Positions 24,664 to 32,556 of a stretch of 35,662 nt of DNA are shown in pieces. Within the stretch, counting starts at the first letter, position 1. Each line of letters opens with the position of its first letter. The DNA comes from Caulobacteraceae bacterium. Its GTDB lineage: Bacteria > Pseudomonadota > Alphaproteobacteria > Caulobacterales > Caulobacteraceae. The notes beneath the pieces are model-generated. The model was not told where the DNA came from. It worked only from the letters and a program-made list of their open reading frames with translations, and did not search any database. The position numbers were made by a program, and so were the translations under genes. The stretch lies in the NCBI GenBank assembly GCA_947378235.1, contig CANCJE010000014.1, positions 1 to 35,662 of the forward strand. The letters are read 5' to 3'.

Positions 24664-25881
24664 ATGAACCTCGACTTTTCGCCGGAAGATCTCGCATTTC
24701 GCGATGAGGTCCGTGCCTTTATCGCCGCGCACTATCCTGACTCGCTTCGTGGCAAGCAGGATGAGGGTGAAGAACTCGCAAAGGAAGATTTCCTTGCTTG
24801 GCACCGCGTTTTGGCCGCCAAGGGCTGGGTGAACCCCGCTTGGCCAACCTCTGAGGGTGGTCCGGGCTGGACCTCGACCCAGCGCTATATTTGGGGCGAA
24901 GAGTGCGCCGCTGCCGACACGATTGGCATCATGCCTTTCGGCATCAACATGGTTGGCCCGGTGATCTACACCTTCGGCACGCCCGAGCAGAAGCAGCGCT
25001 TCTTGCCCGACACGCTGAACGGCGACATCTGGTGGTGCCAGGGCTATTCGGAGCCTGGCGCGGGTTCGGACCTGGCCTCGCTGAAGACCAAGGCTGAGCG
25101 TTTCACCGATCCGGCGGACGGCAAGGAATACTATCTGGTCAATGGTCAGAAGACCTGGACCACGATGGCGCAATATGCCGACTGGATCTTCTGTCTGGTC
25201 CGTACCGATCCGAACGCCAAGATCCAAGAAGGCATCTCTTTCTTGCTGATCAACATGAAGACCCCCGGCATCACCGTGCGCCCGATCATCACCTTGGGCG
25301 GTGAGCATGAGGTCAACGAGGTTTGGCTTGAGAACGTCAAGGTGCCGGTCGAGAACCGTATCTATGACGAGAACAAGGGCTGGACCTGCGCAAAGTTCTT
25401 GCTGGCGCACGAGCGTTCCGGCATTGCGGGCGTTGCTCGCTCCAAGCGCGGTATCGAGCGTATTCGTCAGATGGCCACGACCGAACTGGGCGATGACGGC
25501 CAGACCCTGCTGCAAGACCCTGCCTTCAAGCGTAAGGTCGCGGAGTTGGAAATTGATCTGACGGCGCTGGAATATACCGAACTGCGTACCTTGGCCGCCG
25601 AAAGCGCGGGCAAGGGTCCGGGGCCAGAATCATCGGTCCTGAAGATCAAGGGCACCGAAGTTCAGCAGCGGGTCACCGAGCTGGCTCTAGAAGCGGCAGG
25701 CCACTATGGCGCGCCCTACTTCCGCGGCTTCCCCACCGATGGCGACAATATGCGCCCCATCGGTCCGGACTATGCGCACCGCACAGCCCCCAGCTATTTC
25801 AACGTTCGCAAGACTTCGATCTACGGCGGTTCGAACGAAATTCAGCGCAACATCATCGCAAAGATGGTTTTGGGTCTCTGA
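24664..25881 (+). CDS. Acyl-CoA dehydrogenase (FadE-like), alpha-type
   Basis: This 405-residue acyl-CoA dehydrogenase is closely similar along its full length to the one at 10664, sharing for instance WWCQGYSEPGAGSDLA, ARSKRGIER and the C-terminal GGSNEIQRNI. Glu250 in LAHERSGIAG is the likely catalytic base, as the YEG position is glycine. GGGAG precedes the ATG at 24664; an upstream in-frame GTG at 24619 adds only non-conserved residues. A second, shorter ACAD follows 119 bases later. Such adjacent pairs form alpha2-beta2 enzymes in steroid side-chain degradation, so a heteromeric enzyme is possible (inference). Confidence 0.93.
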   Translation: MNLDFSPEDLAFRDEVRAFIAAHYPDSLRGKQDEGEELAKEDFLAWHRVLAAKGWVNPAWPTSEGGPGWTSTQRYIWGEECAAADTIGIMPFGINMVGPVIYTFGTPEQKQRFLPDTLNGDIWWCQGYSEPGAGSDLASLKTKAERFTDPADGKEYYLVNGQKTWTTMAQYADWIFCLVRTDPNAKIQEGISFLLINMKTPGITVRPIITLGGEHEVNEVWLENVKVPVENRIYDENKGWTCAKFLLAHERSGIAGVARSKRGIERIRQMATTELGDDGQTLLQDPAFKRKVAELEIDLTALEYTELRTLAAESAGKGPGPESSVLKIKGTEVQQRVTELALEAAGHYGAPYFRGFPTDGDNMRPIGPDYAHRTAPSYFNVRKTSIYGGSNEIQRNIIAKMVLGL

Positions 25882-25893
25882 AGACTATTTTTT

Positions 25894-25916
25894 CCCTTCC
25901 CCCCAGTGGGGAAGGG
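25894..25916. repeat. Hairpin between the two ACAD genes
   Basis: CCCTTCCCC at 25894-25902 pairs perfectly with GGGGAAGGG at 25908-25916 (5-base loop). TTTTTT precedes it and ATGCTCTTTT follows. It may attenuate transcription into the second gene or be a decayed palindromic repeat; C/G-rich remnants continue to about 25980. Confidence 0.55.
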
Positions 25917-26000
25917 ATGCTCTTTTAGCGGCTGACGCTGCTGCCACCCCATCCCCAACCCCTCCTATGACGCGAGGGGGCCAAAAAGGAGGACGTCCCT

Positions 26001-27146
26001 ATGGATTTCAATTTCACCGAAGAACAATCAATGCTGCGCGATACCCTCGCCAGCTTCCTGCAAGATAAGTACAGCTTCGACACCCGCCGCGCTTCGGTGA
26101 AGTCGGCGAGCGGCTGGCGTGCAGACTATTGGAAGGCCTTTGCCGAAGAGCTGGGCATCTTGGGTGCCCCCTTCTCCGAAGAGCTGGGCGGCCTGGGTGG
26201 CTCGGCCATTGAAAACATGATCGTCATGGAAGAGTGCGGCAAGGCGCTGGTCATCGAGCCCTATCTGGGCACCGTGGTCATCGGCGGCGGCTTCCTGAAA
26301 TATTCCGGCCATGCCAGCGCGACCGACCTGATCGGTGGCATTATCGGCGGCGAAATCATCACGGCCTTTGCCTATGCTGAGCCTCAGGGCCGCTACAACT
26401 TGGCCGACCTGAAGACCACGGCCAAGAAGGACGGTTCGGGCTATGTGCTGAACGGCCATAAGGCCGTTGTGCTGGGCGCCCCTTGGGCCACCCATCTGGT
26501 CGTTACGGCTCGCACCGGCGGCAGCCAGCGTGAAGCCTCGGGCGTGTCGGTGTTCTTGGTCGATAAGGCCTCGGCCGGTATCGTGACCCGCGACTACCCC
26601 ACCGTTGACGGCCAGCGCGCCTCGGAAGTCTATTTCGAGAACGTGTCGATCCCTGCTGATGCCCTGATCGGCGTCGAGGGTGCAGGTCTGCCCCTGATCG
26701 AAAAGGTTGTCGATGAAGCCATCGCCGCCATCTGCGCCGAGGGCGTCGGTGCCATGCGCAAGATGCACGAAAATACCTTGGAATATGCCCGTCAGCGCAA
26801 GCAGTTCGGCACGGCCATCGCCAACTTCCAAGTCTTGCAACACCGCATGGTCGACATGTTCATCAATGTCGAACAGTCCCTGTCCATGACCTACATGGCC
26901 ACCCTGAAGTTGGACGAAAGCGCTCATGACCGCGCCAAGGCCGTTTCGGCAGCCAAGGTCCAGATTGGTCGCTCGTGCAAGTTCGTTGGCCAAGCCGCGA
27001 TCCAGATCCATGGCGGCATGGGCATGACCGACGAACTGGCCGTGGGCCACTACTTCAAGCGCGCCACAATGATCGAAGGCCAGTTCGGCTCCGTCGACCA
27101 TCACCTGCGTCGCTACGAGCACCTGTCGATCGACTCGGCAGCTTAA
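26001..27146 (+). CDS. Acyl-CoA dehydrogenase, short beta-type
   Basis: This 381-residue acyl-CoA dehydrogenase comes from a different branch than its neighbour. EYARQRKQFG (FAD contact) and QIHGGMGMTDELAVGHYFKR are conserved; the C-terminus MIEGQFGSVDHHLRRYEHL has a His-His ending where homologues usually read DADHHL. Glu239 in VVDEAIAAICAE and the Glu of MIEG are both possible bases. The AGGAGG ribosome-binding site before the ATG is the strongest in the window. It probably pairs with the product of 24664. A terminator-like palindrome lies ten bases after the stop. Confidence 0.92.
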   Translation: MDFNFTEEQSMLRDTLASFLQDKYSFDTRRASVKSASGWRADYWKAFAEELGILGAPFSEELGGLGGSAIENMIVMEECGKALVIEPYLGTVVIGGGFLKYSGHASATDLIGGIIGGEIITAFAYAEPQGRYNLADLKTTAKKDGSGYVLNGHKAVVLGAPWATHLVVTARTGGSQREASGVSVFLVDKASAGIVTRDYPTVDGQRASEVYFENVSIPADALIGVEGAGLPLIEKVVDEAIAAICAEGVGAMRKMHENTLEYARQRKQFGTAIANFQVLQHRMVDMFINVEQSLSMTYMATLKLDESAHDRAKAVSAAKVQIGRSCKFVGQAAIQIHGGMGMTDELAVGHYFKRATMIEGQFGSVDHHLRRYEHLSIDSAA

Positions 27147-27155
27147 GAAAAAAGG

Positions 27156-27240
27156 CCCTCACCCAACCCTCTCCCACAGGGAGAGGGCTTTTCCTTATCT
27201 AGCCCTCGCCCCCTTGGGGGAGAGGGCCTAGGTGAGGGGG
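27156..27240. repeat. Second copy of the CCCTCACCC-type palindromic repeat
   Basis: The left arm 27156-27175 is identical to the left arm at 24294-24313. The right arm has diverged at its middle (CCTA against TT), leaving CCCTCACC/GGTGAGGG and CCCTCTCCC/GGGAGAGGG pairs. The inner CCCCC-TT-GGGGG hairpin is retained. It fills the gap between the ACAD and the enoyl-CoA hydratase homologue. Confidence 0.85.
27167..27192 (+). terminator. Terminator formed inside the palindromic repeat
   Basis: CCCTCTCCC at 27167-27175 pairs with GGGAGAGGG at 27179-27187 over a 3-base loop and is followed by CTTTT. It lies 20 bases after the ACAD stop. The copy at 24294 lacks this T-run. Confidence 0.7.
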
Positions 27241-27285
27241 CGGCTCCTGCGTTTGTCGCCTAAGATTTTTGCCGGAGACATCCCC

Positions 27286-28083
27286 ATGAGCCTGCTGACT
27301 TTCGAAAAGCGCGGTCACGTCGCGATCCTGACCCTCAACCGTCCCGATGCGATGAATGCGCTCGGTGCGCCGGGGGACGGGGATGAGGTCCAGCGGGTCT
27401 GTGAGCAGGTCAATGATGACCAAGAGGTCCGCTGTGTGATCCTGACGGGTGCCGGCCGTGCCTTTTCGGCAGGCGGTGACGTCAAGGCGATGAAGACCCG
27501 CTCCGGCGCCTTTGCGGGCACGGGCGTGGCGATCCGCGACGGCTATCGCAAGAACATCCACCGTGTCGTCAAATCGATCTATGGCCTCGAAGTGCCCTCG
27601 ATCGCGGCGGTCAATGGCCCAGCCATCGGCCTTGGCTGTGACGTCGCCTGCATGACCGACATCCGTATTGCGGCTGAAGGCGCCAAGTTCGGCGTTACCT
27701 TCCTCAAGCTTGGCCTGATCCCGGGCGACGGTGGGGCTTGGCTCCTGCCACGCACCATCGGCATGAGCCGCGCGAGCGAGCTTCTATTCACCGGCGATGT
27801 GATCAGTGCTCAGCAGGCCTGTGAATGGGGTCTGGTCAGCAAGGTCGTGGCCGCCGACGCACTGATGGCCACCGCCCTAGAGATGGCGGAAAAGATCGCC
27901 CAACAGCCGCCCCACGCCCTGCGCCTTGCCAAGTCCTTGCTCAAGCACGGCCAGACCGCCTCCTATGACACGATCATGGAGATGAGCGCCTCGGCTCAGG
28001 CCATCAGCCACCTGACCGAAGACCATATGGAAGGCGTCGATTCCATCCTCGAAAAGCGTCCCGCCGACTTTAAGGGTCGCTAG
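27286..28083 (+). CDS. Enoyl-CoA hydratase/isomerase family protein (crotonase fold)
   Basis: This 265-residue crotonase-superfamily protein probably acts on the enoyl-CoA made by the neighbouring dehydrogenases. The first oxyanion-hole segment is AFSAGGDVKAM and the second is AIGLGCDVACMTD. The two hydratase glutamates are not both kept: Asp119 stands at the first position and Phe139 at the second, while Asp148 in IPGDGGAWLL is nearby. Many crotonase homologues with PGDGG have this pattern. Hydration, isomerisation or another crotonase reaction is possible. The ATG at 27286 has GGAG upstream; a longer reading begins inside the repeat element and is rejected. Confidence 0.9.
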   Translation: MSLLTFEKRGHVAILTLNRPDAMNALGAPGDGDEVQRVCEQVNDDQEVRCVILTGAGRAFSAGGDVKAMKTRSGAFAGTGVAIRDGYRKNIHRVVKSIYGLEVPSIAAVNGPAIGLGCDVACMTDIRIAAEGAKFGVTFLKLGLIPGDGGAWLLPRTIGMSRASELLFTGDVISAQQACEWGLVSKVVAADALMATALEMAEKIAQQPPHALRLAKSLLKHGQTASYDTIMEMSASAQAISHLTEDHMEGVDSILEKRPADFKGR

Positions 28084-28190
28084 GTCAAGAAAGTCTGAGA
28101 CTGCCGTCAGGTCATGGTTGCCCTGCTGGTCTATCGGTCTACCATCTGTTTGAAATTAGAAACTCAAAACCAAAAACCGGAGAAACGAAC

Positions 28191-28481
28191 ATGATTGGCG
28201 TTGTCGCAACCTTGAAGGTCCAAGTCGAAAAGGCCGCTGAGTTTGAAGCGGTGTTCCTGGACCTCGCTGCTACGGTCAAGGCCAATGAGCCTGGCTGCCT
28301 GACCTATCAACTGACTAAGAGCCGCACTGAGCCCGGCGTCTATAAGGTGCTGGAACTCTATGCCGACGAAGACAGCCTCAAGGCCCACGGCAAGACCGAC
28401 TATTTCAAAGCCGCCGGCGCCAAGATGGGCCCGACCATGGCCGGTGCGCCATCGGTCGAATATCTCGACGCCGTGGAGTAG
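28191..28481 (+). CDS. Antibiotic biosynthesis monooxygenase (ABM) domain protein
   Basis: This 96-residue single-domain protein has the dimeric ferredoxin-like ABM fold. MIGVVATLKVQ, NEPGCLTYQL and YKVLELYADEDSLKAH mark the strand-helix pattern and the conserved 'E-x-G-x-x-x-Y' region. Members are cofactor-free monooxygenases of quinols and aromatics, heme-degrading enzymes or (like LsrG) isomerases. GGAG lies upstream of the ATG. Its stop is six bases before the next ACAD gene, so it is translated as part of that operon. Exact reaction unknown. Confidence 0.85.
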   Translation: MIGVVATLKVQVEKAAEFEAVFLDLAATVKANEPGCLTYQLTKSRTEPGVYKVLELYADEDSLKAHGKTDYFKAAGAKMGPTMAGAPSVEYLDAVE

Positions 28482-28487
28482 GCCATT

Positions 28488-29711
28488 ATGGATCTGGCCT
28501 TTGCCCCCGAAGATTTGAAGTTCCGCGACGAGGTCCGCGCCTGGATTGAACAGGCCTATGACCCAGACCTGCGCCGTCAGATGGCTCAGTCCAAGAACGG
28601 CTATCTGGACAAGGCTGGCCAGGTCAAATGGCAAAAACTGCTCGGCGAAAAGGGCTGGGCGGCGGTCAATTGGCCCGTCGAATTTGGCGGACCCGGCTGG
28701 ACGCCGTCGCAGCACTATATCTTCAATATGGAGATGTCGCTGGCTGGCGTTCCGACCTCGTCGCCCATGGGCCTGAAGATGGTCGCTCCGGTGATCATGG
28801 CCTTTGGCTCTGATGAGCAAAAGAAAAAGCACCTGCCCCCCATCCTGACCTCCGACATCTGGTGGTGTCAGGGCTATTCGGAGCCCGGTTCGGGCTCCGA
28901 TCTGGCCTCCTTGCAGATGCGCGCCGTGCGTGACGGTGACGACTATGTGCTCAACGGTTCGAAGATTTGGACGACCCACGCCCAGTGGGCCGACTGGATG
29001 TTCTGTCTGGTTCGCACCAGCCAAGAGGCCAAGCCGCAGAACGGTATCTCGTTCCTGCTTCTGGAAATGAACACGCCCGGCATCACCATTCGTCCCCTGC
29101 CGACCCTCGATGGTCCGGTGGAAGGCGAGCAGGAGATCAATCAGGTCTTCTTTGAAGATGTCCGCGTGCCGATTTCGAACCGCATCGGTGAAGAGGGTAT
29201 GGGCTGGACCTATGCCAAGTACCTGCTCGAATTTGAGCGGGGCAACGCCTATGCGCCCGGCCTGATGAACATGCTCCATAAGGTCCGCAAGATCGCCTCG
29301 ACCGAGGCTTCGGGCCAAGGCACCAGCCTGATCCAAGATGCTGATTTCCGTCGCAAGCTGGCCAGCTTGGAAATCAAGGTTGAGACCCTTAACGCCACAG
29401 AACTGCGCATCTTCTCGGCCATGGCTTCGGGTACGCCCGTGGGTCCAGCCTCGTCGATGCTCAAGCTTGAAGGCTCTGAGGCTCAGCAAGCTATCACCGA
29501 ACTGACGCTCGAAGCGGTGGGCAACTATTCTGCGCCCTTCGTCGCTGACACCTGGGCAGAGATGCGCGGCGAAACCAATGAGGCGCGTCCGGGGCCAGAC
29601 TATGCAGCCCCCGCAGCGCCCACCTATCTGAACTATCGTAAGGCCTCGATCTATGCCGGTTCCAACGAGATCCAGCACAATATCATGGCCAAGCTGATCC
29701 TCGGCCTCTAG
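28488..29711 (+). CDS. Acyl-CoA dehydrogenase (FadE-like)
   Basis: This 407-residue acyl-CoA dehydrogenase belongs to the same branch as those at 10664 and 24664 (WWCQGYSEPGSGSDLAS, C-terminal YRKASIYAGSNEIQHNIM) but is more distant. Glu250 in LLEFERGNAYAPG is the likely base; the residues after it differ from the ERSGIAG of the other two, suggesting another acyl substrate. The FAD/CoA region is complete. It follows the ABM gene by six bases. A hairpin lies 32 bases beyond the stop. Confidence 0.93.
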   Translation: MDLAFAPEDLKFRDEVRAWIEQAYDPDLRRQMAQSKNGYLDKAGQVKWQKLLGEKGWAAVNWPVEFGGPGWTPSQHYIFNMEMSLAGVPTSSPMGLKMVAPVIMAFGSDEQKKKHLPPILTSDIWWCQGYSEPGSGSDLASLQMRAVRDGDDYVLNGSKIWTTHAQWADWMFCLVRTSQEAKPQNGISFLLLEMNTPGITIRPLPTLDGPVEGEQEINQVFFEDVRVPISNRIGEEGMGWTYAKYLLEFERGNAYAPGLMNMLHKVRKIASTEASGQGTSLIQDADFRRKLASLEIKVETLNATELRIFSAMASGTPVGPASSMLKLEGSEAQQAITELTLEAVGNYSAPFVADTWAEMRGETNEARPGPDYAAPAAPTYLNYRKASIYAGSNEIQHNIMAKLILGL

Positions 29712-29743
29712 GCCAAGGGCAAACCTTTATCGACGCTTTCCTG

Positions 29744-29784
29744 CCGGGCAGTCCTTCACCGAGGGCTGCCCGGATTGGTATTTT
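29744..29784 (+). terminator. Hairpin terminator after the ABM-ACAD operon
   Basis: A 12-pair stem (one T-G pair), CCGGGCAGTCCT at 29744-29755 and AGGGCTGCCCGG at 29762-29773, has a 6-base loop. TTTT comes only after seven further bases (ATTGGTA), so termination may be partial. Confidence 0.65.
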
Positions 29785-29806
29785 CCTCAAATGTGCGAGA
29801 TTTCCC

Positions 29807-30907
29807 ATGGCCGCTGACGCCCTGTTTCGTCCCTTTAGCTACAAGTCGCTGAACCTGCGCAACCGCGTGGTCATGGCCCCGATGACGCGGTCCTTCTCGC
29901 CGAACGGCATCCCAACCCAAGAGGTTGCGGACTATTACGAGCGCCGCGCGGGTGCCGATGTTGGTTTGATCGTGTCTGAAGGCACGGGGGTTGATCGCGC
30001 CGCCTCGCTTAACGATCCTAATGTCCCACGGTTCTCTGGCGATGAGGCCCTAGCCGGTTGGCAGAAGGTTATTGATGCGGTCCATGCCAAGGGCGGCGCG
30101 ATGGCGCCTCAGCTCTGGCACGTCGGCGCGGTGCGTAACCGCCGTACTGAATGGGTTGCTCCGGGTCCCGTCGACAGCCCGTCGGGCCTCTCGTCGCCCG
30201 GCAAGCAGTTTGGTGAGGCCATGAGCGATTCTGACGTCGCCGATGCCATCGCCTCCTTCGCCCGCGCTGCGGCGGATGCCAAGCGTTTGGGCTTTGAATC
30301 GATTGAGCTCCATGCGGCCCACGGCTATCTGATTGATCAGTTCTTCTGGGACGGCACCAATGTGCGTGAAGACAGCTTCGGGGGCACGGCTCTGGCCGAG
30401 CGCGCCCGATTTGCTGCTGAGATCGTCAAGGCCTGCCGCGCCGCCGTGGGCGAAGACTATGCCATCATCATCCGCCTGTCGCAGTGGAAGCAACAGGACT
30501 TCACCGTCAAGATGGCCAATACGCCTAAGGAGATGGAGGCTTGGCTTCAGCCGCTCGCTGACGCCGGGGCTGACATTTTCCATTGCTCGCAGCGCCGGTT
30601 CTGGGAACCTGAGTTCGAGGGCTCCGATCTGAACTTTGCAGGGTGGGCCAAGAAGTTGATCGGTCGGCCGACCATCACGGTGGGCTCGGTGGGCCTGACG
30701 GGTGAGTTCGTGGCCGGTATGGCGGGCGAAGGCTCAAAGCCTGCCTCGCTCGACGCCCTCTTGACCCGTCTGGAAAATGACGAGTTCGACCTGGTCGGCG
30801 TCGGCCGCGCCCTGCTGGTCGATCCCTATTGGGTGGAAAAGGTCCGCGATGGCCGCGATTCAGAGCTGTTGGACTATAATACCAGCGCGCTCGGAACCCT
30901 GTTCTAA
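29807..30907 (+). CDS. Old Yellow Enzyme family NAD(P)H:flavin oxidoreductase
   Basis: This 366-residue FMN-dependent ene-reductase is of the classical OYE group. VVMAPMTRSF near the N-terminus binds FMN. His169 and His172 in ELHAAHGYLIDQF form the substrate-binding pair, with Tyr174 as the likely proton donor. DEFDLVGVGRALLVDPYW is the typical C-terminal flavin site. It reduces activated C=C bonds of enones or nitro compounds, a reaction common in terpenoid, steroid and xenobiotic breakdown. It lies 95 bases after the ACAD, beyond a hairpin, and ends at a strong terminator. Confidence 0.93.
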   Translation: MAADALFRPFSYKSLNLRNRVVMAPMTRSFSPNGIPTQEVADYYERRAGADVGLIVSEGTGVDRAASLNDPNVPRFSGDEALAGWQKVIDAVHAKGGAMAPQLWHVGAVRNRRTEWVAPGPVDSPSGLSSPGKQFGEAMSDSDVADAIASFARAAADAKRLGFESIELHAAHGYLIDQFFWDGTNVREDSFGGTALAERARFAAEIVKACRAAVGEDYAIIIRLSQWKQQDFTVKMANTPKEMEAWLQPLADAGADIFHCSQRRFWEPEFEGSDLNFAGWAKKLIGRPTITVGSVGLTGEFVAGMAGEGSKPASLDALLTRLENDEFDLVGVGRALLVDPYWVEKVRDGRDSELLDYNTSALGTLF

Positions 30908-30933
30908 GTCACTGTCATTTCGATAATATGGAT

Positions 30934-30971
30934 GGGGTGAGGGCCGGTTTCAGCCCTCACCCCTTTCTTTT
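30934..30971 (+). terminator. Strong terminator of the Old Yellow Enzyme gene
   Basis: A perfect 11-bp stem, GGGGTGAGGGC at 30934-30944 and GCCCTCACCCC at 30953-30963, is followed by TTTCTTTT. The T-run touches the stop codon of the convergent SMP-30 gene. The arm sequence GCCCTCACCC echoes the palindromic repeats at 24294 and 27156. Confidence 0.9.
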
Positions 30972-31881
30972 AGGCGTTGAAATTCAATTTCAGGCCTGGG
31001 CGAGGCCAGCGGCACTTGTAGAGCTTGCCCGTGCCTGACGCCGTGATCCAAGCATCCTTCATATCCGCGCCACCAAAACATATGTTGGTGACCAGAATGT
31101 CCGGGAAGGGATAGTGCTCGGTCGTGCCATCTTCGTCGAAAGCGGTGATCCCGCCATTGATGATCGTGGCGACGCAGACCTTGCCGCCTGCCTCGACGGC
31201 CAGACTGTCGAGCAACTGGAACCCAGGCAGATTGTGCACGACCCGGGCAGGCTGGAACGGCGGCGGCTCTGACACCACGCCCGGCGTGGTCAGGTCGAAG
31301 GCCCATAGTCGGCCCAGATTGGTGTCTGCCATATAGACGGTCTTCTCATCGGGCGAGAGGCCGACCCCATTGGGCGACACGAAATGGTCCTTGATGCGGG
31401 TAATGCTCGAACCGTCTGGCTGGGCATAGTAGAGCGCCCCGAACTTGCGCCCCTCAGGCGTCGAACAGCCGTGATCGGTGAACCACATCCCGCCCTGCTT
31501 ATCGAAGACCAGATCGTTCGGCCCGACCAGTTTCTTGCCATCGCACTCGCTATAGAGGGTTCGCACTTCGCCGGTCGCGAGATCGACCCGCTGAATATAT
31601 CCGCCTGTATGGCTGGGTGGGGTGGGGCCAGGGATGGTCATGCCGTTGACGTCGAGCCATTCAAAGCTGCCGCCATTATTGGTCACATAGATCGCGCCAT
31701 CAGGGCCGATGGCGGCTCCGTTCGGTCCACCGCCGACATTGGCCACCACGCTGGTTGTGCCGTCTGGCTTGACGCGGGTCAGGGTGCCGCGCTTGATCTC
31801 GGTCAAGATCACGGACCCATCGTTCATGGCGATAGGGCCTTCAGGAAATTGTAGGTTTTCGGCGACCAGTTCGATGTTCAC
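30970..31881 (-). CDS. SMP-30/gluconolactonase family lactonase
   Basis: This 303-residue six-bladed beta-propeller binds a divalent metal and hydrolyses lactones. LQFPEGPIAMNDGSV carries the first metal glutamate, GPNGAAIGPDGAIYVTNN and LVGPNDLVFDKQGGMWFTD the conserved Asn residues, and FVSPNGVGLSPDEKTVYMAD the third. No signal peptide is seen, so it is cytosolic. The start is GTG at 31881 with AGAGGAAG upstream. It may open a lactone formed by the nearby oxidative genes, although it runs on the opposite strand. Sugar-acid lactones are the alternative. Confidence 0.9.
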   Translation of the reverse strand: MNIELVAENLQFPEGPIAMNDGSVILTEIKRGTLTRVKPDGTTSVVANVGGGPNGAAIGPDGAIYVTNNGGSFEWLDVNGMTIPGPTPPSHTGGYIQRVDLATGEVRTLYSECDGKKLVGPNDLVFDKQGGMWFTDHGCSTPEGRKFGALYYAQPDGSSITRIKDHFVSPNGVGLSPDEKTVYMADTNLGRLWAFDLTTPGVVSEPPPFQPARVVHNLPGFQLLDSLAVEAGGKVCVATIINGGITAFDEDGTTEHYPFPDILVTNICFGGADMKDAWITASGTGKLYKCRWPRPGLKLNFNA

Positions 31882-31993
31882 AGACGTCTTCCTCTTGCGG
31901 CCGCCTCGTCAGGTGAGCGGCGTTCAGGAAGCAGATTAGCGAATTGGTTCGCGCCGTCACCCCCTGCTAGAGGTTCGTTTTCGCGAGGGGCGT

Positions 31994-32509
31994 TTAAAGT
32001 CGCTCAAGAACCCGAAAGACGAAGGGGAACTGATCGTCAGGGCCTGCCGGATGGGCTTCCCGCTTAGTTTCGCGCCATTCCGTTTCGTCAAAATCAGGGA
32101 ACAGGGTGTCACCCTCTACCTCGGTCTCGACCTCGGTGATGTAGAGCCGTTTGGCCTTGGGCAGAAGGCCTGCATAGATCTGAGCACCGCCGATGACGCA
32201 GACCTCTTCGGCCCCATCCTCCTCGGCCTGCTCGCGGGCAATTCCGATGGCCTCATCCAGCCGCTCGCAGGGCAGCGCGCCCTTGGGCTCGAACGATCCA
32301 TCGCGCGACAGGACAATATTGAGCCGACCGGGCAGGGGTTTGAAGGGCAAGGAGTCCCAAGTCGCGCGGCCCATGATCACCGGCTTGAACAGGGTCACGG
32401 CCTTGAAATTCACCAGATCCGTCTTCAGCCGCCAAGGAATGCCGCCTTGAGCACCAATGACATTATTGCGCGCGCGCGCGACGACGAGAGCGATAGGGAT
32501 CAAAGCCAT
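31994..32509 (-). CDS. folA: Dihydrofolate reductase
   Basis: This 171-residue enzyme reduces dihydrofolate to tetrahydrofolate with NADPH. NNVIGAQGGIPWRLKTDLVNFK holds the catalytic acid at Asp31, VIMGRATWDSLP binds NADPH, and VCVIGGAQIYAGLLP is the conserved C-terminal glycine loop. Full length for a bacterial FolA. A (GC)n run at about 32468-32480 encodes the Ala-Arg repeats of the first strand. It would normally be expected close to thyA; here two unrelated genes separate them. No clear ribosome-binding site is seen before the ATG. Confidence 0.96.
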   Translation of the reverse strand: MALIPIALVVARARNNVIGAQGGIPWRLKTDLVNFKAVTLFKPVIMGRATWDSLPFKPLPGRLNIVLSRDGSFEPKGALPCERLDEAIGIAREQAEEDGAEEVCVIGGAQIYAGLLPKAKRLYITEVETEVEGDTLFPDFDETEWRETKREAHPAGPDDQFPFVFRVLERL

Positions 32510-32556
32510 GACAAGGATTTAGTCGCTTCTGCGCCAGAGGGGAAGCTCCCTGACCC

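Noticed and set aside
28128-28143. Tandem GGTCTATC-GGTCTACC before the ABM gene
   Set aside because: Two imperfect 8-base copies are too short to call a repeat element or binding site.
28164-29678. Minus-strand open frame of 504 codons
   Set aside because: It is fully antisense to the ABM and ACAD genes and shows no domain pattern or ribosome-binding site.
31939-31952. Small hairpin GCGAA-TTGG-TTCGC between folA and the SMP-30 gene
   Set aside because: The arms are only 5 bp with no T-run on either strand; it could arise by chance.
32462-32482. Alternating GC run that could form Z-DNA
   Set aside because: It is explained by Ala-Arg codons in the first strand of FolA.
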